Origin: Larimichthys crocea
Lineage: Eukaryota; Chordata; Actinopteri; Sciaenidae
Reading direction: 5' to 3'
Assembly (NCBI RefSeq): GCF_000972845.2
Contig: NC_040016.1
Location: 26,579,629-26,643,628, forward strand
Length of the DNA stretch: 64,000 nt
Below the pieces are notes generated by a model, which was given only the letters and a program-made list of their open reading frames with translations, was not told the DNA's origin and ran no database searches. Below are positions 11,609 through 22,560 of the stretch, in pieces; the stretch's first letter is position 1; every line of letters begins with the position of its first letter. Both the position numbers and the translations under genes were made by a program.

Positions 11609-11883
11609 GGGCGGATGTGGTCCAATCAGACGGCGCCAACTGGACGTTGTTCCCGGGATGTTCCGTCTTCGTCCAATCAGAAGAGAATGCGTGGAGGCCT
11701 ACAGGAAGTGCCGCGCCTCTTGGCCAATCAGACGCGCCGGCGTCACCCTTCACGCGGTGGAACCGGAAAGCCCGCAGAACCGGGAACGCTCACTTCTACC
11801 GGCGTCTGCGCGTGAAGCGACCCAGGACTCGCGCACGGAGCTCGGTGTCTGATTGTTTGTTAGCTGCGCTGTCTCGTGCCGAA
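11609..11883 (+). promoter_or_regulatory. MANF promoter and 5' leader with three CCAAT boxes
   Basis: GC- and CpG-rich DNA directly upstream of the MANF start codon. CCAATCAGA occurs three times in the same orientation, with CCAAT at 11,622-11,626, 11,673-11,677 and 11,724-11,728, exactly 51 bases apart. There is no TATA box. I looked for an exact ER-stress element (CCAAT-N9-CCACG) and for ATTGG-N-CCACG, since mammalian MANF is known to be induced by the unfolded-protein response, and found neither. Regulation by CCAAT-binding factors (NF-Y) is an inference from the motif and spacing. Confidence 0.65.
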
Positions 11884-14058
11884 ATGTTGTGTCTCAGCGG
11901 GCTGTCGGTGGCCCTCGCGCTCGCTCTCGTGCCCGGTCCCGGTGCCGCGCTGAAGGACGGAGAGTGTGAAGGTAAGCTCACCTGGCGGCGTTAGCTGGCG
12001 GCTAACGGCAGCAACTTTTCAGACCTCCAGGAGCTGCAATGTTGCTCCCATTGGTCACACAGGGCAACGAGCAACCACAGCGGATCCGGTCCACAGAAGT
12101 TCGACTGAACGAACCGTTCATGTACAGCCCAGCGTTACGTCATCATAATTATAATGACGCTAATTACAGTAACTTTAACTTCACGGTGACGTCTATGAAG
12201 TCTGAAATTTCAAATTAAAAGCATCAATCTGACGCTTTTAGTTTGAAACTAGCTAGTTCGGTTCTTGTTTCAAGTCTGAAATTTCAAAATAAAAGCATCA
12301 GATCGATGCTTTTAGTTTGAAATTAGCTAGTTCTTGTTTCAAGTCTGAAATTTCAAATTAAAAGCATCAGTCTGACGCGCTCACAAAGTCCAGAGACTGT
12401 GTGAAACACTGACTGTAAAAGTTATGAATCGTTTATTTACGTGAGAATAAATTATTCTTAATAACGTGGCCTGGCTGGTTGATATCAAGGCCGCTCTGCT
12501 GACTGGTACGCCGAGCACGAGCTTCGACTTTTAACAACACACTAAGTGTTAATTTAAAAAATATTCATGTTTCATGAATGGACGACCTAAATCTGAACTT
12601 AAAGGTCCGGTGTTGTTCCTTTCAGAATAAGGCAGGCGTGGTACACAAGGTGAGGAGATCACAGCGCTACGCCAAACCTAAATCCTACACACGGACCTTT
12701 AAACACACTTCATTATTATTATTACTATTAGTAGTATTGTTATATATTAAACATGTTTAAGTCTAACAGGATGTTATTTCTCACTTCGCCGTCTCACTTT
12801 TTTGGCCTTTTCAAGCTTTATTTTGACAGAGCTGAAGAGTGACAGGAAGGTTGATGTCTTGTAACCTTTGCAGCAGTTCTTCGTCTTGAACGCTCCTTCT
12901 GTAACTGAAACCATGAAGGGAAACACTGGGCCGAGACATTTGTACATGTGAGCTGATGGAAGCAGCGACCGTTAAAAAAACCTTTTGGTAACTGCATCAG
13001 CTCTCGATGTTTGAATTTAAAGACCAGGTCATAAAGTGAGCAGGAGCTCCGCTAAGAGGAATCGTTTGTGTTCAGGACACCTGTCCGGTTATTTCTGTCC
13101 AGGGCTGGTTTCAGGTGTGGGTTTGTCGTCAGTGGCGACCACAGAAGCTTTGTTGTCTTGAACCATGCATGTCGCTGTGTTGTCGCCGTCATGTCTGAGG
13201 TCCAGCTTTGTTGAGATCAGCCTCTGTAAGCGTGTCCGTCCGTCTCTTTGTTTCAGTGTGCGTGAGCTTCCTTGGGAAGTTTTACCAGACGCTACAGGAC
13301 AACAACGTGAACTTCAACAGCGCAGACATCGAGAAGGCCATCGTGAAGAGCTGCAGAGATGCTAAAGGCAAAGAAAACCGCTTTGTAAGTCCAGAACATC
13401 AACAGCCACAGTGTGAACAGCAGAAACAGAATCAGGTGTCTCACATTAAATTAAATCCATGTTCTCTTAGTGTTACTACATCGGAGCAACAAGTGACGCC
13501 GCCACCAAGATAATCAACGAGGTGTCCAAGCCGCTCAGCTACCACGTCCCCGTGGACAAGATCTGCGAGAAACTCAAGAAGAAGGACAGTCAGATCTGTG
13601 AACTGAAATACGGTAAGGAGACGTTCTCTAACCTGGACGTAGTCTCTGAGACGTCCCTGCAGACTGTCTAAAACCTGGACGTAGTCTCTGTGACGTCCGC
13701 ACAGACTGTCTAAGACCTGGACGTAGTCTCCGTGACGTCCGCACAGCGGATCTTGACCCGTTTGGAGGCAGTAGTCTCACCTTCTCGTCCAGACATTTGA
13801 TTTCTGGTTTTCCCGTCAGCTCTTTGTTGTTGATTGCTCTTCATCTGTGTCCTTTCTTCTGTGTCCCGTGTAGACAAACAGCTGGACCTGACCACCGTGG
13901 ACCTGAAAAAGCTTAAAGTGAAAGACCTGAAGAAGATTCTGGAGGAGTGGGGCGAGTCCTGCAAAGGCTGCGCCGAGAAGTCCGACTTCATCCGCAAAAT
14001 CACAGAGCTAATGCCCAAGTACGCCCCTGCAGCCGCAAGGGCACGGACAGATCTGTAA
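11884..14058 (+). CDS. manf: MANF: mesencephalic astrocyte-derived neurotrophic factor (4 coding exons)
   Basis: Coding exons are 11,884-11,971, 13,257-13,384, 13,471-13,612 and 13,874-14,058, all with GT/AG borders and phases that join to 180 codons plus stop, close to human MANF. Residues 1 to about 22 are a signal peptide ([20 protein letters not shown]). The saposin-like N-terminal domain carries the family cysteines ([49 protein letters not shown]). The C-terminal SAP-like domain has the CKGC redox-type motif and ends ARTDL, the ER-retention-like tail that separates MANF from CDNF. The protein resides in the ER lumen, binds BiP/HSPA5, is secreted on ER calcium loss, and protects cells from ER stress. 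Intron 1 holds a 70-bp tandem repeat and intron 3 a piece of the window's 42-bp minisatellite. RBM15B follows on the same strand, as in human. Confidence 0.97.
12195..12378 (+). repeat. About 70-bp tandem repeat in MANF intron 1
   Basis: Two and a half units beginning AAGTCTGAAATTTCAAA, each followed by AAAAGCATCA and, in the full units, by GCTTTTAGTTTGAAA and AGCTAGTTC. Within a unit AAAAGCATCA and its near reverse complement TGATGCTTTT can pair into a small hairpin. No function is evident. Confidence 0.8.
13632..13746 (+). repeat. 42-bp minisatellite piece in MANF intron 3
   Basis: Almost three units of AACCTGGACGTAGTCTCTG, then AGACGTCCCTGCAGACTGTCTAA, starting some 20 bases after the exon 3 donor. 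It is the same family and strand as 45,552-46,045, and the reverse complement of the large array at 48,193-51,305. Confidence 0.9.
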
Positions 14059-14800
14059 CGAGGGACAAAGACAAAACACAGCCACACCTTTGGACTCTGG
14101 AGAGGAGGAGGAAGAAGAGGAGGAGGAAGATGAGGAGGAGGAAGATGAGGAGGAGGAGGAGGAGTTTGTCTTTTGGGTTTTGGGGGTGTACACTCATCTG
14201 GTAATCTGACACTGATTCAGAAGTATAGATCTGTAGTTTAGTCCTGTGCTATACTTTTAAATCATGTGAGGTCAGTTTTTGTGTTGGGGGTTCATAGCAC
14301 AGGAGCTCTGATTCACGGGACATTCGAACACTGGGAGTGAATACACTTCACAGTACGCTGGCTAGATGACTGACATTCGTAGTAGTCCGTCGTTGCGCTG
14401 TAACGGAGCAGCAGTGTGACTCTTCTGTCCTCGAGCAGACTCCGGCGACGTCTTAAAGCCGAGCTGCTAAAGGGAAGTTGTCATGTTTCATTTCCTGTAG
14501 CGTCCCCCCAAATTTTAGCCCGATATCCACGACACGGAGCGGAGGAGGACGAGTGACCGTGCATCAACATGGAGCCCACACGTTAAGACTTAAAACTACA
14601 CTGACATGTCCACACGTACGTTAAAGTTAATCTGATTTATTGTTCGTTTATTCAAATCCTGTGGTTATCTTCCAGACTTTAGTTTTTACTTTGACGTTTC
14701 CTCTTTTTGTTACTGATTAACCTGCAGGAAGAGAATCTGTGTTATCAGCTGGACGTTCAAACGAAGAGCAAAGGATGATCACAGCAACCAAAATAAAAAC
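14059..14800 (+). terminator. MANF 3' UTR and poly(A) signal
   Basis: After the stop codon come a GAG/GAA purine repeat (about 14,098-14,164) and roughly 600 bases of unique sequence. A canonical AATAAA lies at 14,792-14,797, about 735 bases after the stop, and is the likely 3'-end signal. The basic or serine-rich frames across the GAG repeat are not genes. Confidence 0.55.
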
Positions 14801-16157
14801 GTGTCGGCGTACGAGTGTCGTATTAAGACTGGAAGAACGTGAAGCCGTCTTTAAAGGCTCGGTTTAATCCTTTAGTTTAAATTCACAGTAAACCAAGTCG
14901 GCCGTGTTCCAGCCCAGAGTCACTCAAACGAACTGTACACTTATTAAAAGAAAGTGAAATTAATTATTTGTTTTTGTTCTCATTCATCACACGGGGGTTA
15001 AACAGGAAGTTCACCAGTCGTCCTCCTGTCAGAAGTGTTTAAGATATTTATTGAGTTTCTAATAAGTGATTTTATTGTTTCCTGGCTTTGTTTGGGGATC
15101 GGTTTCTGTCGTGATGCTGTACCTGTGCCGGGATCACCTGCAGTGTCATCCAATCAGGAGCTGGAGAAGTTTTGAAATAAAAAAGGGTTACTTATTTCTT
15201 CTTCTTTGATATTTTATTGATGTTTGATGTAAACAAACACAGACGTTTGTTACAGCTGTGCTATTCTACTTTTTCATTAAAACAAAAAGTTCCCGTGGAG
15301 CAGACGATGATGTGATTTCATTTAAACTTAAACGTTCTCAGATTTTATTTGAACATTTCAGGTTTCAAATCCTGGAAGCTGTCGGCAGTAAAGTACAGAA
15401 ACTGAATGTTTTATTATGATATGAGATGATAGTTTGATGTATGAACCCGGCAATGTGCTGATCATTACACAGCATTGATGATATGAGAGCAATGTGCCAT
15501 AAAAACTATTCCAGAAGTATAAAGTCATCAGTGGTTTCAAGTATTTGAAGTACTTCACTTGGTTATTTCCATTTTCTCCGACTCCTCGTCATGTTTGTTG
15601 ACATCGTCTCGAGATTTTTATTTAAATAACTTCATAACTTGAAGGTTGAAGAAGCGAACTTATCCAATGTTTTACAAAAGAGTAAAAAACACAAAGCACA
15701 GATCTGTGTAATTCATCGACAGCCTGCGTGCCATCAGCCACAGGCTGATCAAATAAAAGCAGAGTCTGGTTTCTCAAATCATCCTGTTCCTCTGACACTG
15801 ATGTTTACTGCAGAGATTTAATATACTGTTACTTTAATTCATCATGTCGTCATCTCAGCATTTGATAGAATGTCTTATTGTCACTATACGCATGTACCAT
15901 GAGTTTAAAAGCCAGCTCCAATAACAGTGAAAAAATATGAACATATTAAATATCTTATTTCAAGATAATAAAATTAACTCATTAGAAGAAAACATCCATC
16001 CATTATTTATTTCTGTCATTATTAGTTGGTTTGTATGTCAAAACTTTGAAGGAAAGACAAGAAATAAAGTTTAAAAAATTGACATTTAAAATTATTAAAA
16101 TCCAAAAATTAAAACGTGACTTTTCTATTTTGTTTATAAAAAGAATAGATTGTGTTC
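14801..16157. other. Intergenic stretch between MANF and RBM15B
   Basis: About 1.35 kb without a supported exon. It is AT-rich, with AAATAAAA-type words at 15,175 and 15,745. No named repeat was identified. Confidence 0.5.
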
Positions 16158-16398
16158 TGTAATGAGCGAATTAAATAAAAAAATAAAATCAATCTAAAAA
16201 AATCAATCTAAAAACAATAAATCAATCAAAATAAACAAAAAATAAATCAATCTAAAAAACAAAATAAATCAATCTAAAAAATAAAAATAAATCAATCAAA
16301 AAAACAAAAAATAAAGTCAATCTAAAATAAACAAAAAATAAATCAAAAAAAACAAAAAATAAATAAATAAATCTAAAAAAAATAAAAACTTTGTTATT
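16158..16398 (+). repeat. AT-rich tandem repeat upstream of RBM15B
   Basis: About 240 bases of units 15-22 bases long built on AAATAAATCAATCTAAAAA, with variable A runs. It ends some 40 bases before the GC-rich RBM15B promoter, so base composition changes sharply near 16,410. Confidence 0.85.
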
Positions 16399-16409
16399 AA
16401 AGAATTCAG

Positions 16410-16688
16410 AGCAGAGCGTGAACGTCATGACGCACCGCTGACGTCACGCGGCCCCGCCCTCGGGGGGAAGGCGCACATTCCTATTGTCCAAGATGGCGGC
16501 GTAGTGCCGACATGTTTTTCTGTTGTCCTGCTCTCTCTCTCTCTCGGTTTCCGGTGCTCTCTCGGTTTCCGGTGCTCTCTCGGTTTCCGGTGCTCGGTCG
16601 TTACCGGAGCTGTCCTCGGCCGCGCTGCGTTTGATACCACCCCCGGATTCCCGCTGCAGGACCGAAGAGTTTCCGCTCCATCCCGAGG
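16410..16688 (+). promoter_or_regulatory. RBM15B promoter and 5' leader with YY1 motif and upstream ORFs
   Basis: GC-rich sequence with CAAGATGGCGGC at 16,489-16,500, the YY1 initiator-type motif typical of TATA-less housekeeping promoters. A CRE-like TGACGTCAC lies near 16,439. The leader contains three units of a 17-bp repeat (CTCTCGGTTTCCGGTG) at about 16,550-16,598. Two small upstream ORFs precede the main start if transcription begins at or before the YY1 motif: ATG GCG GCG TAG at 16,493-16,504, and a 40-codon frame from 16,512 to its stop at 16,632-16,634. Their use is inferred, not shown. Confidence 0.6.
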
Positions 16689-19227
16689 ATGAAGCGGCAG
16701 GCCGGGAGGGAGCCGAGCCCGTCCAGGGCCGCCGCCAAGCGGGTCCGGGACCGGGAGCGGGAGAGCGCGCGGAGAGACGAGCTGCCGCCGCCGCCGCTGG
16801 CTCTGCTGCTGGCGGAGAGCCGGACGCCGGAAGCCGGAGCAGGGAGCGGGAGAAGCCGCGGCTCCGGGAGGAGCGGGCGGCCGCCCTGGAGCTCCCACCA
16901 CCGGCACGAGCTGAGCCTGCTCGGCCGCCCCGCCGCTCCGGACCACGGCGGCGGCGGCGACGGCGGCGGCGGCGGAGCTTCCCGCCGCCAGGCCGGGCAC
17001 CCTGGAGTACAAGACGCTGCTCATCAGCAACCTGGGCTCGCAGGTGTCGGACGAGGACGTGGAGGACGCGCTGTTCCACGAGTTCAAGAAGTTCGGGGAC
17101 GTCAGCGTCAAGCTGTCGCACACGCCGGAGCTGGGCCGGATCGCCTACGTGAACTTTCGGCACCCGGAGGACGCCAAGGAGGCCCGGCACGCCAAGTCGT
17201 CCCGGTTGGTTCTGGGTGAGCGACAGCTGAAGATCGAGCCCATGTACGTGAGGAGGCGGAGCGTGACGCCGCCGGACGTCGGGTACCTGCCCCTGCACGC
17301 CCCGTACCCCTACCGGCAGCGGTCCCTGTCCCCGCCGGGACCCGGCGTGAGCAACATCAGGGACCTCCGGGCCAGACACTACGCCCTGGAGACGCTGGGT
17401 CTCAGCAGGGAGAGGGAGAGGCTGCTGGACTACTACGGCATGCTGGATGAGCGGGGCCGGCCCTACGGCTTCCCCCCGATGCCCGTGGTGGAGGACCTGA
17501 AGCCGGAGGACGACCAGAGGGCGACCAGCAACCTCTTCATCGGGAACCTGGACGGTAACGTGACAGAAGCGGAGCTGAGGAGGGGCTTCGACAAGTACGG
17601 CATCATCGAGGACGTGGTGATCAAACGCCCGGCCCGCGGACAGGGTGGGGCGTACGCCTTCGTGAAGTTTCAGAACCTGGACATGGCCCACCGGGCCAAG
17701 GTGGCCATGCAGGGGCGGCTGATCGGCGGCAACCCGATAAAGATCGGCTACGGCAAGGCTAACCCCACCACGCGGCTCTGGGTTGGTGGTCTCGGGCCGG
17801 GGAACTCCCTCGCCGCCCTGGCCCGGGAGTTCGACCGCTTTGGGAGTATCAGGAACATCGACTACGTGAAGGGGGACAGCTTCGCTTACATCCAGTACGA
17901 GAGTTTGGACGCCGCCCAGGCCGCCTGCACCCAGATGAGGGGCTTCCCTCTGGGGGGCCCCGAGCGCCGCCTGAGGGTGGACTTCGCCAAGGTGGAGGAG
18001 AGCCCCTCACGGCCGTTTCCTCCCGGGTACCAGCCCCCCGTCGCACCCCCGTCACACTACGACCTCCTCGGGGAGACCTACAGCCGCCATCGCAGCCTGG
18101 AGCGAGAGCTGAGGGGAGCCAGGGAGCGCTCCTCGCCGCCCTCCCACAGCCTCCTGTCCCAGAGGGAGAGAGACCGGGCCCTGCTGGAGAGAGACTACAC
18201 CACCAGCCCCACCCGCAGCCTGGAGAGGAGGGTGGGAGGGGTGGAAGCGTTTGGGAGGAGAGGAGCGAGGAGCCGCAGCAGGAGCAGGGAGCGCTGGCTG
18301 AAGGAGAGGGAGGAGAGGAGGAACAGGAGGAGGAGCAGGAGTCCGTCCACCGACAGGCTGACGGAGGAGAGGGAGAAGGAGAGGGAGAAGGAGAGGGGGC
18401 GGTCGAGGGTTCGAGGTGTGGGCGGAGCGGTCTCTCCCGATGCGAGCCCGGACCGCGCACGGGTTCGAGCTCCCGACTCCACCACGGAGCCAAGAGACCA
18501 CTCCCCCGACAGCGGCGTCGCAGGCCGACACCCCAGCACCAACGAAGAAGACCCGCCGCTCAGCCGCCATCACAGCAAGAGGTCGTCCATCGAGCACGTC
18601 AACAACCACCACCATCGAAACAGCGAGGTCGCCGCCGCCGGCTCTCCCGCCGCCCACACGGACACGCACACCTCGTCCTCGCCCGGCACGCTGTCGGAGT
18701 TCGCCCAGGCGTCGCTCTCGAAAACGTGGCACGGCTTCTTCGCCCTGAAGAACAGCAGCTTCCCCACAGACCTGTACATGCTGGAGGGCGGCGCCGCCTT
18801 CTTCAACACGGTGATGAAGGACAGCCTGAAGCTGCAGAGCCAGAACCAGCCCAGCCAGCTGAAGATCGCCCAGAGGCTCCGCATGGACCAGACCCGGCTC
18901 GACGAGGTGTCGCGCCGCATTAAACTCGGGCGGCCCGACGGCTTCGCTATCCTGCTGGCTATCCAGGGCCCCGTCGACCGCCAGGCCCCCGCCCCTGAGC
19001 CCGGACTGCAGGTGCGCTTGCTTCGACACCTGGTCACCTACCTGAGGAACAAGGAAGCAGCCGGCGTGGTGAGCCTTCCCGCCGCTAAAGAGGGCGGTCC
19101 TGGGGCGATGCTGTACGCCTTCCCTCCGGGAGAGTTCTCACAACAGTACTTACAGGCTGCCAAAAGGACTGTGGGTAACCTTGACGAGGAGCACATGGTG
19201 ATTGTGATCGTCAATGACACTAACTGA
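16689..19227 (+). CDS. rbm15b: RBM15B (OTT3): RNA-binding motif protein 15B, single exon, apparent frame break
   Basis: SPEN-family nuclear RNA-binding protein. It recruits the m6A methyltransferase complex to RNA (including XIST in mammals) and acts in splicing and export. The start at 16,689 reads MKRQAGREPSPS, matching the MKRQ start of human RBM15B. RRM1 begins at TLEYKTLLISNLGSQ (16,999), RRM2 at SNLFIGNLDGNV (about 17,527), RRM3 at TRLWVGGLGPGNS (about 17,770). An RS/RE-rich linker follows, then a C-terminal SPOC domain from about 18,715 ending EEHMVIVIVNDTN, nearly as in human RBM15B and unlike RBM15. The N-terminal frame and the RRM1 frame differ by one base. The downstream frame has a stop at 16,912-16,914, so the shift must lie between 16,915 and about 16,998, where (GGC)n repeats invite indel error. 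The full product would be near 845 residues (human 890). It is intronless, as in mammals. ATTAAA at 19,460-19,465 is a weak poly(A) candidate. Confidence 0.93.
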
Positions 19228-19955
19228 TTATTACACTGAAGAGGACGGACGGCGTGCACGGACACGGAGCGAGCGGAGCGGAAACTACAAATACTTCCAT
19301 GTTTTTAAAAAAAGGCATTTTATTGTTTTCTGAAACCCAAACGTACACTACATCCCTCTGACTGTCTCTGACGCTCAGCTGGTTGTTTCTGAAACACTTT
19401 GAAAGATCCAGTGTGTCGGATTTATGCGGCTCCGCTTCCAGAACCAGAACTCTGTTTTCATTAAAGTGTCTTCATGTTTTTGTTAGAACGAGACTTTTAT
19501 ATGGACGGACGTGTTTCCGCTCCACAAACTAAACACTAGCTCTAGATGGAGTGACACGAGGACGTCACCGCCGGACGCCGCTGAATCCTCCACACCGGAC
19601 CTTGTTCCTTTATTTTTTTATTTTGGAGGGAGGATGTAAACGCCTGCCGCACACAGGCAGCACTGTTGCTTTTGTACTCTTTAAGCTGTAACATACGACA
19701 CTAAATCCGAGGGGTTCGTTTAAACTCGCTCGTTTACTTTAATTGTTTCCTTTTATCGCAGATTTACCAAGTTGTTCTGTTGTGTCCACCGTACGTGGAC
19801 CGGGAGGTTTTATACCAAGTGATTGTACTGTAAACTGAAAGGGGCAGTTTGTCTTCGCAGACTGTTGTTGACGTGTTTTTAATATTTTTGTTTGTTTTTG
19901 GTTAAAAACACCAGCCGCCACAGCCAATAGAGACAAAGTGAATTTCCTGACTCGT
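19228..19955 (+). other. Probable RBM15B 3' UTR
   Basis: About 730 bases of mixed-composition sequence after the stop codon, with no competing gene on either strand. A variant poly(A) signal ATTAAA is at 19,460. I saw no AATAAA, so the 3' end is not fixed. Confidence 0.4.
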
Positions 19956-20803
19956 CCCTGTGACTGTATGTTTTATATAGCTAGTGTTTTATCAACTGAA
20001 CCATTCCAGTTTCTTCTTTTACGGAAGACGATCAGAGCCCAAAAAAAAACCAACAGCGACTCAGTATTCTGATTTTGAAAAAATGTTGCACACAATTTTA
20101 ATTCTGAGAATTTTTTGTTCTTTAATTTCTTTAAAAAAGAAAAACTCCTGAGTCCAAAATCTAAATTCTGAGGTTTTTTTTTTTAACCTCACAGTCAAAT
20201 ACATAAAAAAAAAAAAACTCAGAATTTTGATTTTTAAAGTCAGAATTTTGAGGGGGAAAAAGTCTGAATTTTGAGAAAAACTGTCAGAATATAGAAGAAA
20301 AAAGGTCAGAATTTTAAGGAAAAAAGTCAGAATTTTGAGAAAAAAAATGAAAGAAAAGTAGCTCAGTGGGTAGAGCATCCGCCCCATGTACAAAGACCCT
20401 GTGACTGTATGTTTATATAGCTGTGTTTTATCAACTGAACCATTCCAGTTTCTTCTTTTACGGAAGACGATCAGAGCCCAAAAAAAAAAAAAAACACAAC
20501 AGCGACTCAGTTTCTGATTTTGAAAAAATGTTGCACACAATTTAATTTGAGAATTTTTGTTCTTTAATTTCTTTAAAAAAGAAAAATCCTGAGTCCAAAA
20601 TCTAAATTCTGAGGTTTTTTTTTTTAACCTCACAGTCAATCATAACAAAAAAAAAAACTCAGATTTAGATTTTTGACTCAGATTTTTTCGTTTTAATTTT
20701 TTTTCTTTTTGATTTCTGTCAATTCTTCAAATTTAATTTTCTGCAGAATTTTAAAATTTCTGTTTTTTTTTTTTTGTTTTATTATAATTATTGTTTCACT
20801 TCA
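19956..20803. repeat. Direct duplication (19,956-20,206 and 20,397-20,658) with AATTTTGAG repeats
   Basis: The block starting CCCTGTGACTGTATG is present twice, at 19,956 and 20,397, each running about 250 bases through ACGGAAGACGATCAGAGCCC, GTTGCACACAATTT and TCTAAATTCTGAGG. The second lacks single bases in several runs. Between them lie units of GTCAGAATTTTGAG with A runs and, at 20,358-20,395, a tRNA-like AGCTCAGTGGGTAGAGC SINE-head fragment. After the second copy the DNA is T-rich up to a 10-N gap. Confidence 0.85.
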
Positions 20804-20813
20804 NNNNNNNNNN
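20804..20813. other. Assembly gap (10 N)
   Basis: Ten N. The hexamer ACTTCA ends the left side and begins the right side, so the true gap may be a missed overlap. Just to the right, GGCTCTGATC-TCTTCCGTA (about 20,840-20,860) is an inverted copy of the ACGGAAGACGATCAGAGCC word found twice on the left. Confidence 0.95.
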
Positions 20814-22235
20814 ACTTCAAACTCAAACTGTTCACGTGTCGGCTCTGATCTTCTTCCGTACCTCTTTTATTTTGAAAGGTGTGAGTGTGTTTGGTCTGAT
20901 GTTGCATGCAGGAAACGGAAAAAAAAGTTTTATTTTGTCTTTTAAAAATGTACGCCTCTCTTCAGTAACCTGTTGTCACCTGAGATGTTTGTTTGCTGGA
21001 GATACGTGTTGAGCTGTCATCCTGGTTCAGATTTTATATTGTATACCAACTTTTATTCAACATGAATACATGAATCCATCCATCTCTGCTGCTTTTCTTC
21101 TTCTCAGTCCCGTCTCTCACTGATGTGTGTTCAAAGCATTCAGTGTCCTCCAAAGGTCTTTTTAAATTACCTCTAACGATGTGTTAATTTCAACCAAACT
21201 CACCTCAGGCACAGCCCAAACCTCCAACAGCCGGTCCGAACTTCAATGTTCACTGAATGTTTGTGCCGAGGCGCCAATTTCCAGATTTTAAACCACCTTT
21301 TCCCACCTTGATGGAAATGAATGAAATATTAGAAGCTGAGAAATCAAATAAAAATATGGAAATTCTTCAGCACAGACTAAACGAGTTGTTGAGAACATTT
21401 GTAGCTCACGTGTGATACGCCGTGTAACAGTGAAGACAGTGAGCAGCAAACTGATATAATAAGAAAGTAAAGGACGTGTCAGGCTGCAGATGAACATGAT
21501 ATTTTAAAAGTTCATGGTTTGGGTGTCTAAAGTATTTAATTTAGTGTGACATCTTTCAAAGTGCTTTACATAAATTACAAAAGGCTTTAAGAAAAGAGCC
21601 ACGGGGCAACATGCAAACATTTGAATAATAATCTTCTAAAAGTAAGAATTAATAAATAGTTTATTAAAGTTTCTTCAAGTGTAAAAGACGACGTTATGTT
21701 CTGATCCAGCTGGTTCAGGCCCACACTGAGACACTGACACACTTCATCAAAATAATAATTATTTTTATTCAGACAATCAGTTAATCGAGTCGTCTTAAAA
21801 TACTTAAAATGTTTTAAACACAGAGAACAGTCAGACATGAAGTAATGATGCTGATTTGTAATATAATATTTCATTCTTTTTATATTCAATGAATGTCGTG
21901 TCTGCTGATGAGTTCTTTTAGATTTACGGTCTCTTTTGTAACAGTAACTAAGTACTCAAGTACGTCTTTTGAGTATTTGTACATTATACGACACACAGAC
22001 CAGGCGGAGTTTAAAATCCACGACGACACACAAACATATAATCTGCTTTAAAACTGTAATAAACATAAAATGCTCTTTGTCAGACTGGACGGCATCGTGT
22101 CAGTTATCTGAGTTACGAGTTATGTTATACACAATAATATATACACTTGGACAGCTTAATGAAATGAGTTCAGTGTTAAACATTAATTATATATTCATCT
22201 ATAGGTAATCTGATTAATATGACACTCTGTATATT
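20814..22235. other. Non-coding stretch
   Basis: No exon is supported on either strand. CTTTCAAAGTGCTTTACATAAA near 21,550-21,575 resembles the tail of common fish SINE/LINE elements. Otherwise I see only AT-rich unique sequence. Confidence 0.5.
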
Positions 22236-22560
22236 TTTAGATAGATACTTTATTGATCCTGAGGGAAGTTCAAGCATCCAGTAGCAGCATGACACAGTAA
22301 ACACACAGGTAAGCAGACATTCAAATGTGTTAAAGTTAAACCACTGAGCTCAATCTGCATTTAAATTACCCCTGTGCAAAGATCTTTACAAACAGAAAAC
22401 CATATAAAAGTATCATATAAAATAAGAAGTAGATCTACGAATGGAGATAAAAACTATACAGAATTAACTGCTGTAGACAAAGTGACAGAGTGATCATAAT
22501 CTGTTTGTGGAACTATAACATGAAGCATCACGCTGAAGGCCATGCTGTTATTCTGTATAT
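22236..22560 (-). mobile_element. LINE-type 3' tail remnant
   Basis: Begins with TAGATAGATACTTTATTGAT and then CCTGAGGGAAGTTCAAGC, the tail order of a common teleost non-LTR element read on the minus strand, where ATCAATAAAGTATCTATCTA is the 3' end. The rest, to about 22,560, has no open frame. The family assignment is from memory and only approximate. Confidence 0.5.

Noticed and set aside
16444..17691. 415-codon minus-strand ORF opposite RBM15B
   Set aside because: GC-rich antisense shadow of RBM15B; no independent domain.
18052..19029. 325-codon minus-strand ORF opposite RBM15B
   Set aside because: Antisense shadow of the RS-rich and SPOC coding sequence.
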